Below, one piece after another: positions 27,937 to 35,894 of a DNA stretch of 35,894 nucleotides; position 1 is the first letter of the stretch; each line of letters begins with the position of its first letter. The translations under genes were made by a program, and so were the position numbers. The notes under the pieces are model-generated. The model searched no databases. It was not told the DNA's origin and worked only from the letters and a program-made list of their open reading frames with translations. This DNA comes from Nemertoderma westbladi (taxonomy: Eukaryota > Xenacoelomorpha > Nemertodermatida > Nemertodermatidae), in the NCBI GenBank assembly GCA_032718475.1, contig JAUCBJ010001420.1, positions 1 to 35,894 on the forward strand, written 5' to 3'.

Positions 27937-30900
27937 TTGTCTTCTTGGAGGTTTTTACATTTCCTGTCTCATATAATTTGTGGGAAGTATAATCACTGGG
28001 TTTTTTAAAGATTTTGTAGTCTCCAGTCTGACAACGTGACTCTTCTAATAAAACGAGATGTTGCACTGGTCTAGTTACTACATGTTTGTCTAGTGTTCTA
28101 ACTGTCACAGTTCGAACTGTTCCGTCTGATCCTGGATGAACCGCTATTACAACACCTGTTAACCAGTGACGCCGTTTTAGGTTCGCCTCGGCTAAGAGAA
28201 CAGAATCTCCTTTACAAAGATTCCTTGTTGTTTGATACCATTTACTTCTGGCTGAAATAGTGGGCAAATAGTGTTGTCGCCATATTTCCCAGAAGTTATC
28301 TGCTAACAATTGTACGATTTTCCACGCTTTCCTGGAGTACAGATCGCTGTCATCTGGGACAGAGATTGGTACAAGTGGTGCGGGAGATTGCATTAATATA
28401 TGGTTTGGTGTCAGGGCAATAACGTTGTCTGACCTGTCTGGCACCAGTGCAATCGGTCGAGAATTCAAAGTATACTCGATCTCTGTGAAAAGAGTCACTA
28501 GTTCATCGTCTGTGAGTACTTTGTTCGGTGGGATGGTCTTATGGAACGCCAATTTTATGGATCGTATAAGACGCTCCCAGCTACCGCCTCTCCAGGGGCT
28601 GTCAGCCGTGTTAAAGTTCCATGTGATACGACTGGGTATTAATTCGGCAGCAATTTTATCATGGTCAATAGTATTAAGAGATTTATTAATCTCGTTGTCC
28701 CCACCGACAAAGTTCGTACCTTGGTCACTATAGAAAGCCTGAACCAACCCGCGTCTGGCTATGAACCGACGCAAAGCAAGTAATAAGGCATTTGTGGACA
28801 TGTCTGTGACGCGTTCAATGTGTACCGCACGGGATGCCATACAAATGAATATGACACCCCAACGTTTTACCATCGACCGTGCACGCTTTGTGAGGATTGG
28901 ACCAAAACAATCCAGTCCCGTATGGGTAAATGGTGATTGGTGTGACTGCACTCTAGCTAAGGGTAGTTCACTCATTTGTTGCTGGGTAATGCGTGCGTTC
29001 AACTTTTTACAAACTATACAGTTTGATAGAACTGTATTTAATGCCTTTGTTGGTTTTATTAAGATAAAACGTTGTCTTAACAAAGAGATGCAATGTGAAC
29101 GGCCAGCATGTTTCAGCTTCAAGTGAGCATCCCATATCATGGCGCATTGTAATTCTAAGTATGCTGGGATTATAATTGGATATATGAAGTCTCGTGCTAG
29201 GTCTGTAGCTTGTAATCTAGACCTGTGACAAAGGAGTCCTTTGTGTATGGTCGGGCTCAACCTGACTAATGGGGAAGAACTAACCGCTTTCTTAATCATA
29301 ATGGCGTTGTACTCACGGGTGTAACTTCGCAGCTGAAAATGAAGGATGATCTTCAATTCCGCCTGGTCTATTTCCTCGATAGATAGTCTCCTGGGAAATC
29401 CTCTAATAACCCTTTGTCTCCAATCAGATAGTGAGTATTCCTTTGATTTACCCAAGAATTTACTAAGTCTACTGATCCAAGCGGCTTTCCTACATAGCTT
29501 TAGCCAAGATGAACTGGAATTTACTAACCTGTCAAAGAAATTCCTTAAATTACTGTTAAGTGGTTGTGTTACCATAACATTAGGCGGTGGCTGTGATGCC
29601 ACATTTTTTACAAGATCTTGCTTACTATTGGTCAAGGGTGATTCTAGAAATATCGCTTTTACTTCATCGAATTTTTCATCACCAGGAACTGGATGCATGT
29701 CAATATATTCATCGTCGTCTGATATATCTAGGGCTAGGTCAACTTCGGACTCAATCTCTAAATTAATATCTGAATCTGGCGGATTTGGCGGTGGTAACGA
29801 CGCAGGAACTATATCACTTGTATGTGTCACTCGCGATCTTAGATTATATAATGTGGTACGGGACGTAATCTCATTTGTGTCTAACATCTGTTCACTCATG
29901 GCATTTCTCGGCCGCTCCATATAATTATTTGACATTACCTGATCAGTCAATGATGTTGGTATATGGGATAAACCTGTGGCCTTCGCCTTTGACTTCTTTA
30001 CTTTCTCGATCTTAATCTCCGCTTCCGGTGGAAGTTTATGTAAGTGGCAGTGAAAGATTGGAGGCCAATGCTCTGTTGACTTCCTTAAGAATTTGGGTCC
30101 ATGCAGCCAGAAATCTTGATTATCTGGTTGACAAAACTCCTTCGGCATCATTCCTCGCGAGGCAATGTCTGCGGGGTTGCGATCACCCGGACAGTGACGC
30201 CAGTCTTCTTTGATAGTAAAATCTAAAATCTCGGCTTTCCGATTTGCAACAAATGTCTTAAATTGTACATCATCAATATTTAAGTACATTAATACTAAAG
30301 TGGCATCAGTCCAATAGGTTATATGTAAACGTATCCCAATCTCGCGTTTTATGAGTTTCGCAATGGTTACGCCTATCAAGGCGGCTTGTAGCTCACCCCT
30401 CGGTATGTTCATATATTTAATTGGCATAGTTTTAGCTCTAGACGTAATGAGCGATGTCTCAAACTCACCTGACTCAGTCTCTCTCCTGAGGTATAAGGCA
30501 ACTCCTAACCCATTCGAGCTTGCATCACTAAAGCAGTGGAGTTCCAACTCAGTAGGAAAAGTTGTCTGATCTGGAAAATATAGTCTAGGAAATTCTAATT
30601 CCTGCAGAGCTCCCAACTCTGCCTCCCAGAGTCTCCACTTACCTGCATGTTCTGAGGATATTGGCTCATCCCAACCAATTCCAGTTTGCCAAATGCTACG
30701 AAGATATATCCTTGCCTGTAATACAACGGGGCTAATGAGGCACAGTGGGTCGAATAGTCGACTCATTGTGGATAGGCATTTCTGCTTAGTCAATGTCTCA
30801 GCTGGCGGCAGTACTTGGACACGCACCTGGAAGTTATCATTATTTGGATTCCATCCTAGGCCGAGGACCTTCGATGTGGGGATATCCTCAAACTCTAGCT

Positions 30901-33900
30901 CGATGTCGCCGCTCCTCCGATCTTCTGAGGGAAACGAGTTGATTAGTTTGGCTGAGTTAGAAGTAAACTTTGTTAACCGGAATCCTCCAGTCTTCAGACA
31001 CTCCTGTAAGCCATGGGAAATTTTAATTGCTTGCTCCTCGGAATCAAAACAGTCTAACCCATCATCCATGTAGAAGTTATCACCTACTGCCTCAATTACT
31101 TCAGCAGGGAAATGTTCACTTTGTCTTTTTGCAGTTTCTTTCAAAACAAAGAGGGATCCATTTGGGCTATCTCGTGCTCCAAAAATTCTAACCAACATTT
31201 GATATGTGATAGGTTCACCAGACAAGTCGTCATTTGGATACCAAAGGAACCTTAGGCTGTCCTTATCTTCCTTTAAGGCATATACTTGGTGGTACATAGC
31301 TTCTATGTCGCATGCAAAAGCGAATCTACGTCTCCTAAAACGAAGCAATATCCCGATCAGGTAATTATTTTGATTTGGGCCATCCATAAGCTCAGAGTTG
31401 AGCGACATTCCTAAATATTTCCTACGACAATCGTTAACAACTCTAACGCGTCCAGGTTTATCAGGGTGAATGATATAATGATGAGGAAGATAGTATGTCT
31501 GATCAGTAGTTTTGTCTGGGTAATCCATTTTCTCAGCATATCCCTTTTCTAAATAATTGTTTATTTGAAATCGGTATTGCATGTGTATCTTTTCGTCTCG
31601 CAACAATCGTTTACGGATAGATTGAAGGCAACGTAAAGCTAGTGGTCGATTATTAATGAGTTTTGGCTTGTCGTGTCGCCATAGCATTCCTACCTCAAAA
31701 TGCCCATTTGGTAGGCGATTAATAGTATTTCTCATTATATCAAGGGAACGTTTGTCATTCGCTGACATCGCTATATCGTAGCTACCAGGTTCCATAGCAT
31801 ATTCTTCTAGCCATTTAAGGGTCCGATAATTCATTTCATGATCTTGGTCCATGAGATCACGGATGTACTCAATATCTTCAACTTCAGCTGAGGGATTACA
31901 CATAACCTTATTGTAGTCTGGTCTACTTAGTACTTCAGTGAAATTCCTAGCATCACTTAAGAATGTAAAAGCAGTTTCACCACGTATATTACTGTCGTCT
32001 TGATCAGAATCCACAGAGTGATCTGACTGGTTGTCATTTAGATCTGTAGGGTTAATCTCACCTTCCTCTAGACTCATACCTAAACCAAACTCCTTATTAT
32101 CTTCTATTGATCTGTTTACATAATGTCCAGGTTTAGTTCGTTTAAAAACTACTATAAAGTCCTTTGGTGACCTGGTATACCAACCTAAAATGGTTCGAGT
32201 AGCATAGGGCTTACCTGGTTGAGGTGGATGTGGCCTAGTATCCCAGGCATGATGAGCATCAAAGACATCTAATCCGATCAACATTGCAATATTTCTATAG
32301 TTAACATTACATTCCGGGATACCTAAACATCCGAAGTATTCTCGTTCTTGTTTGGTCAAAGCAGGCACTCCCCCCAAAAGTCCAGAAAATTCTTTCAAAG
32401 CAATGAAGGATACATTCTTTATTGGTAGTAGACTTTGTTCTGGTAGAGTGTGATGATTTCGTGGTAATAAGGAATCTAATGAGAGGTTTATCGATTTACC
32501 ATTTAGTTCTCCTTGTCCATGCATAGATCCTAAATCGATCCTACGGCTCTTCGCACTCAAAGTGTCCGTAACAGCGCTGGCTACTTCTAAATCTACATAG
32601 CTATGGGTAGAGGCAGGATCTAGTATGACATAAATTCTCTTCGTTCCATGTTCTCCAATAATCTTAATGGGAATTACGCTAAATGAAGCAGATTGTACTG
32701 CTGTAAGGTATGTATTTGCACATATGATGTCATCAATATTAGTGGCATCAGTATCTCCTACCTGACACTCATCCTTTTCATCATCCTCATCTGAAGAACC
32801 GGATTGATCAGCATTGACTGAAGCAAATGTAACCTTATTTGGGATTGGGTTAGGATTTCTAGCAATCCTACTTGGATGGTCCATGATATATTGTTTTGTA
32901 GGAGTGTGCTGACTAGTATGTAGCAACCGATGATGCAACCTACCACAATCTTGGCATCCTTTCTTTATGGTGTCTGGACATTCTCGGCGTTTATGACCAG
33001 TGGAAAGACACTTCCAGCATGCATCTAAAGATCGTATTGCCAGTCTTCTCTTATCGACGTCGAGTTTTGTAAAGAAATCGCAACAATGCAATTTATGATC
33101 CATATGTTTTTGAGATTGCTGATAACAATATTGGCAACCGCGAAAGTTGGAGGGCAGCTCCTGACGCTCCAGGGTCACTCCTATGGGGGCTGAAACTTTA
33201 CTCTTCTCCAATTGGTATCGCGATTTTGATATATTCGAGTCAATCCCAGTTGGTCCTAAAGTGTTGTAGGTTAGACACGTCCCCTCTGTTGTCATCAAGG
33301 ATTTAGGTTTTGCTATTGAGCGCCTTTCAACCTGTAAATATTCTTCAGAGTAATTTGAACGGGAATCTGCGAGTGCTTCTCTAGCGATTAACTCATGTAA
33401 GTGTCGTAACTTTAAAGTCTCTCCACGTTCTTCTATTTTGCTCTCTAATTTCCGCCACTTTTGACGGTGACGGTAACTTAACCTTCTAATTATATCTTTC
33501 AAGATGTCTGGTCTATCTCCATAGTTTTCACAACCAATATCCGGTAATATTGATATTGCATTCTTTATTTCATCCGCTAGTTTTAATAATTCATGAGATG
33601 TAGAAATAGGACCACCTTTTCCAAGTTCATCTACAATGGATTGAGCCACCCTGGTGTTACTTCCATATACAGAGGTTAATCGCTCATAAGTAAGCTGAAA
33701 TGCATTTGGGTTTCCTGTAAAAGTCTCAGCTAACCCTCTAGGTTCCTTCTGTAGTAGTTGTAACAGGTAATTGAATTTCTCATTTGAACTGAAATCCTTT
33801 TCTTTTATTTGGGAGTCAACATAATTTATAAAGGTGCGCCAATGTTTTGCATTACCATTAAAACGTGGAGGTTGTTGGGTTGGCAGACTCTGGCGAGCAG

Positions 33901-35869
33901 CAAAGCGAGCAATTTCGGTAAGGACAGCCGTAGTCTCTGTCTGTTTTTCCTTCTCCTTCACCAAACTAGATTTATTTCCTCTATGAAATTCTCCACAGAA
34001 ACTGCTAGAAGAGCTCTCAACAACCTCGGAATATAAATTTTGATGTGGGGTTGAACGACGCTGTGCATACGTCGAATTGAAGTGAATCTTCTTTGACAAA
34101 CTTGGCTCTCTAACTCGATTTTGTGATATTTCCTCCATTTCTGAATCAGTTTTTAAGTTTCTCCAGACTGGTGTGTCCATCCAATCAACCTTTTCTTGAA
34201 CTTCCTTCAGTTGTTGTAGTAAAGGTGCATTGCATTCTTGCATAGCAGCTTTCATTTGCTCAATTGAAACCTTCGGTTCTATGGGAGTCTCAAAATCAAA
34301 TAGATCGAACTTATCGGCTCTGTGTGAATGTTCCCAATTCTGTGAGTAGGGCTCATCACCACCAGTTCTATACCTCTCCCGAGATCTATTACCATAATGA
34401 TACCAAGGATTCTGGGGAAGTAGATATCTTTCCCTACAAACGAAACATGGGCAATCTCTTTCATGAGGCTGTGGTCTGTGCTCGCCCTCACATTGCCAAC
34501 GTTCGTCTACAAATTTGTCTGGGGTATACAGCGGTTGGAAGGGTTTCTCGTATGGCTTTGTCTCAGGCTTCCTCACTATGTTCTGGTTTAGTCGAGGAAT
34601 GGGTCGTTCTTGGTGAACTTCTTGTGCTATCCTGCCCTTATGCAATGACGATACATATGCTTCTGTTAGAGGGAACCTTCTTTGGGCGGACTCACATATG
34701 ATTGGAGCTTCCTCCACTTGGTCTATAATACTACTGTGCTCTTCTTCATACTGCTGCCTATCATTTACTAACTCAAGCCGTGCATCCTGCAACTGAGCTC
34801 GCTTATGTTCCATTTCAATCTCATGGATACGCCTTCGTTGCTTTAATTCTAATTCTCTTCGCTTTTCGTCTACTTGTGCGCGTCTCTGTGCATGTTGATG
34901 CTCTAAATTTGCCGCTGCTTCACGCTGTTGCCTCTGTAATTCATCACGCAAATGCTCTGCTTCTTGGGCTGCAGCTTGTGCTTCACGCCTAAATTTAGCT
35001 GCTGCTTCCTCATGCTGCTCTTGCTGCTTTAAATCTGCTTCTTGTGCTGCTAATTTATGTATCTCCTCTTCAGCGAGTTCAACTTCCTGCCTACGCGCTT
35101 CCTCTACTTCGAGCTTTCTCTCTTCAACTGCAATTAGTCTATCTCGTTCTGTGAACGCTCGCAGGGCCTTTTGTGATTCTGTTATCGAACTCCGACTACG
35201 TACTACACTCGTACTTCGTCGCGACCTTGTTGTGCTTTGGCTGGCAACAGATAAAACTTCCGCTCCACTGTTTAACCCACTCACTGTCTCTTGGTTTGCA
35301 GTTAATGGCAATGGTAATCCAATGATAACTACTCCTCTCTTACTTAAGTACCGGGTTAATTTAGTAACTCGATGCTGAGTCTCAACCACAATACGTTCCT
35401 CTGATTCTCTAAACTCGACTTCATTGACTGTTAGAGATTCACAAACTGCTTCGCTCCATCGTGTATTACGAATTTGGGAAAAGTGTTCAATTACTCTTAT
35501 ATAACTCACTCTTGCCTTTTTCAATTTCTCGAATAAGAAAGTCAGGGTTTTATTCTCTTGATATTTTTCTGCTCTATCCACAAGAGCTTGTAGTTCAGCT
35601 ACTGGATGGATCATCTGGGTGTTAAACTTACCTTGTAACTCCAAAAGTTGTTGTCTGTCTAATGTAGCACCCTCTTGTAATAATAATGTAATTACCTTGT
35701 TTGTGCACTTTGTAATTTGTGCCATATACCCACCAGCACTCCTACTTATCGGTGGCCCTCTTTGTGAATCTAAACTACTTACTCTCACCACCTCCTCTAT
35801 TTCGTCATCGTTTGAGTCAGAACCTACTAGAGTTATGTCCTGTATAGTCGATGTCCTATGTATACTCAT
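27932..35869 (-). CDS. BEL-B: intact BEL/Pao retrotransposon Gag-Pol polyprotein, 2645 aa
   Basis: A single uninterrupted frame from an ATG in good context (A at -3). An N-terminal region of unknown fold includes a long Ala/Glu/Gln/Arg-rich coiled coil (about residues 230-380). DUF1759 Gag domain spans about 655-840. Cysteine knuckles lie at about 905-980 (CWKCLSTGHKRREC, CQDCGRLHH). The aspartic protease (DUF1758) has active-site Asp1084 in LDPASTHSY. The reverse transcriptase carries YMDD at 1600-1603. RNase H has Asp1782 (CFSDASSNG). The integrase has an H2C2 finger (NCIVCKK) and a complete catalytic triad Asp2320, Asp2382, Glu2432. A DUF5641 tail spans about 2515-2600, followed by a Lys-rich end. 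It would replicate by reverse transcription in cytoplasmic particles and integrate DNA in the nucleus. No inactivating lesion is visible, suggesting a recent insertion. Promoter and primer-binding site lie in the unseen 5' LTR/leader. Confidence 0.95.
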   Translation of the reverse strand: MSIHRTSTIQDITLVGSDSNDDEIEEVVRVSSLDSQRGPPISRSAGGYMAQITKCTNKVITLLLQEGATLDRQQLLELQGKFNTQMIHPVAELQALVDRAEKYQENKTLTFLFEKLKKARVSYIRVIEHFSQIRNTRWSEAVCESLTVNEVEFRESEERIVVETQHRVTKLTRYLSKRGVVIIGLPLPLTANQETVSGLNSGAEVLSVASQSTTRSRRSTSVVRSRSSITESQKALRAFTERDRLIAVEERKLEVEEARRQEVELAEEEIHKLAAQEADLKQQEQHEEAAAKFRREAQAAAQEAEHLRDELQRQQREAAANLEHQHAQRRAQVDEKRRELELKQRRRIHEIEMEHKRAQLQDARLELVNDRQQYEEEHSSIIDQVEEAPIICESAQRRFPLTEAYVSSLHKGRIAQEVHQERPIPRLNQNIVRKPETKPYEKPFQPLYTPDKFVDERWQCEGEHRPQPHERDCPCFVCRERYLLPQNPWYHYGNRSRERYRTGGDEPYSQNWEHSHRADKFDLFDFETPIEPKVSIEQMKAAMQECNAPLLQQLKEVQEKVDWMDTPVWRNLKTDSEMEEISQNRVREPSLSKKIHFNSTYAQRRSTPHQNLYSEVVESSSSSFCGEFHRGNKSSLVKEKEKQTETTAVLTEIARFAARQSLPTQQPPRFNGNAKHWRTFINYVDSQIKEKDFSSNEKFNYLLQLLQKEPRGLAETFTGNPNAFQLTYERLTSVYGSNTRVAQSIVDELGKGGPISTSHELLKLADEIKNAISILPDIGCENYGDRPDILKDIIRRLSYRHRQKWRKLESKIEERGETLKLRHLHELIAREALADSRSNYSEEYLQVERRSIAKPKSLMTTEGTCLTYNTLGPTGIDSNISKSRYQLEKSKVSAPIGVTLERQELPSNFRGCQYCYQQSQKHMDHKLHCCDFFTKLDVDKRRLAIRSLDACWKCLSTGHKRRECPDTIKKGCQDCGRLHHRLLHTSQHTPTKQYIMDHPSRIARNPNPIPNKVTFASVNADQSGSSDEDDEKDECQVGDTDATNIDDIICANTYLTAVQSASFSVIPIKIIGEHGTKRIYVILDPASTHSYVDLEVASAVTDTLSAKSRRIDLGSMHGQGELNGKSINLSLDSLLPRNHHTLPEQSLLPIKNVSFIALKEFSGLLGGVPALTKQEREYFGCLGIPECNVNYRNIAMLIGLDVFDAHHAWDTRPHPPQPGKPYATRTILGWYTRSPKDFIVVFKRTKPGHYVNRSIEDNKEFGLGMSLEEGEINPTDLNDNQSDHSVDSDQDDSNIRGETAFTFLSDARNFTEVLSRPDYNKVMCNPSAEVEDIEYIRDLMDQDHEMNYRTLKWLEEYAMEPGSYDIAMSANDKRSLDIMRNTINRLPNGHFEVGMLWRHDKPKLINNRPLALRCLQSIRKRLLRDEKIHMQYRFQINNYLEKGYAEKMDYPDKTTDQTYYLPHHYIIHPDKPGRVRVVNDCRRKYLGMSLNSELMDGPNQNNYLIGILLRFRRRRFAFACDIEAMYHQVYALKEDKDSLRFLWYPNDDLSGEPITYQMLVRIFGARDSPNGSLFVLKETAKRQSEHFPAEVIEAVGDNFYMDDGLDCFDSEEQAIKISHGLQECLKTGGFRLTKFTSNSAKLINSFPSEDRRSGDIELEFEDIPTSKVLGLGWNPNNDNFQVRVQVLPPAETLTKQKCLSTMSRLFDPLCLISPVVLQARIYLRSIWQTGIGWDEPISSEHAGKWRLWEAELGALQELEFPRLYFPDQTTFPTELELHCFSDASSNGLGVALYLRRETESGEFETSLITSRAKTMPIKYMNIPRGELQAALIGVTIAKLIKREIGIRLHITYWTDATLVLMYLNIDDVQFKTFVANRKAEILDFTIKEDWRHCPGDRNPADIASRGMMPKEFCQPDNQDFWLHGPKFLRKSTEHWPPIFHCHLHKLPPEAEIKIEKVKKSKAKATGLSHIPTSLTDQVMSNNYMERPRNAMSEQMLDTNEITSRTTLYNLRSRVTHTSDIVPASLPPPNPPDSDINLEIESEVDLALDISDDDEYIDMHPVPGDEKFDEVKAIFLESPLTNSKQDLVKNVASQPPPNVMVTQPLNSNLRNFFDRLVNSSSSWLKLCRKAAWISRLSKFLGKSKEYSLSDWRQRVIRGFPRRLSIEEIDQAELKIILHFQLRSYTREYNAIMIKKAVSSSPLVRLSPTIHKGLLCHRSRLQATDLARDFIYPIIIPAYLELQCAMIWDAHLKLKHAGRSHCISLLRQRFILIKPTKALNTVLSNCIVCKKLNARITQQQMSELPLARVQSHQSPFTHTGLDCFGPILTKRARSMVKRWGVIFICMASRAVHIERVTDMSTNALLLALRRFIARRGLVQAFYSDQGTNFVGGDNEINKSLNTIDHDKIAAELIPSRITWNFNTADSPWRGGSWERLIRSIKLAFHKTIPPNKVLTDDELVTLFTEIEYTLNSRPIALVPDRSDNVIALTPNHILMQSPAPLVPISVPDDSDLYSRKAWKIVQLLADNFWEIWRQHYLPTISARSKWYQTTRNLCKGDSVLLAEANLKRRHWLTGVVIAVHPGSDGTVRTVTVRTLDKHVVTRPVQHLVLLEESRCQTGDYKIFKKPSDYTSHKLYETGNVKTSKKTK

Positions 35870-35894
35870 GGTCGGTAAATTTTAATTCTGTATT

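Overview
The window is eukaryotic and animal-like. It is AT-rich, has spliced exons with consensus splice sites and long non-coding tracts, and carries BEL/Pao LTR retrotransposons, RTE/CR1-like LINEs, a piggyBac-type MITE, a hAT-type element and a Penelope-like remnant. No operons, rRNA, tRNA or CRISPR arrays were seen. The mix of multi-domain beta/gamma-crystallin exons and these transposons suits a marine invertebrate, but the sequence does not fix the phylum.

Left part (1-9.4 kb): the only host-type gene I recognise is a plus-strand beta/gamma-crystallin (CRYBG/AIM1-like) gene. Five exons are visible (922-1194, 2321-2441, 7088-7270, 7460-7580, 9205-9324). They encode the second motif of one Greek-key domain, two whole domains and the first motif of a fourth. 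Introns between the two motifs of a domain are mainly phase 2; those between domains are phase 0. Upstream exons, the start codon and the 3' end are not visible. Its introns hold a TTAA-flanked piggyBac MITE, a 1.1-kb foldback element with CCAAT+CRE sites in both arms, LINE fragments and a Penelope-like remnant.

Middle (9.4-17.3 kb): repeats without a recognised host gene. There is a LINE endonuclease pseudogene, a LINE 3' end, a possible TATA/Inr promoter, a 2.2-kb hAT-type element with an exact 8-bp target duplication that contains nested palindromes and minisatellites, and a 290-bp tandem duplication.

Right part (17.3-35.9 kb): BEL-A is a 5'-truncated pol pseudogene on the plus strand (17361-19900). 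BEL-B is an apparently intact 2645-codon gag-pol ORF on the minus strand (27932-35869) with its probable 3' LTR at 27502-27924; its 5' LTR lies outside the window. Between them lies a plus-strand cluster of unassigned ORFs (21.5-24.1 kb) ending in cysteine-rich zinc-knuckle-like motifs. It is preceded by a ~250-bp segment related to the BEL-B LTR and cut off by an antisense LINE fragment. This cluster is the best candidate for something undescribed, perhaps the gag end of a divergent retroelement or another mobile or viral remnant. All calls come from reading the sequence; no database search was run.
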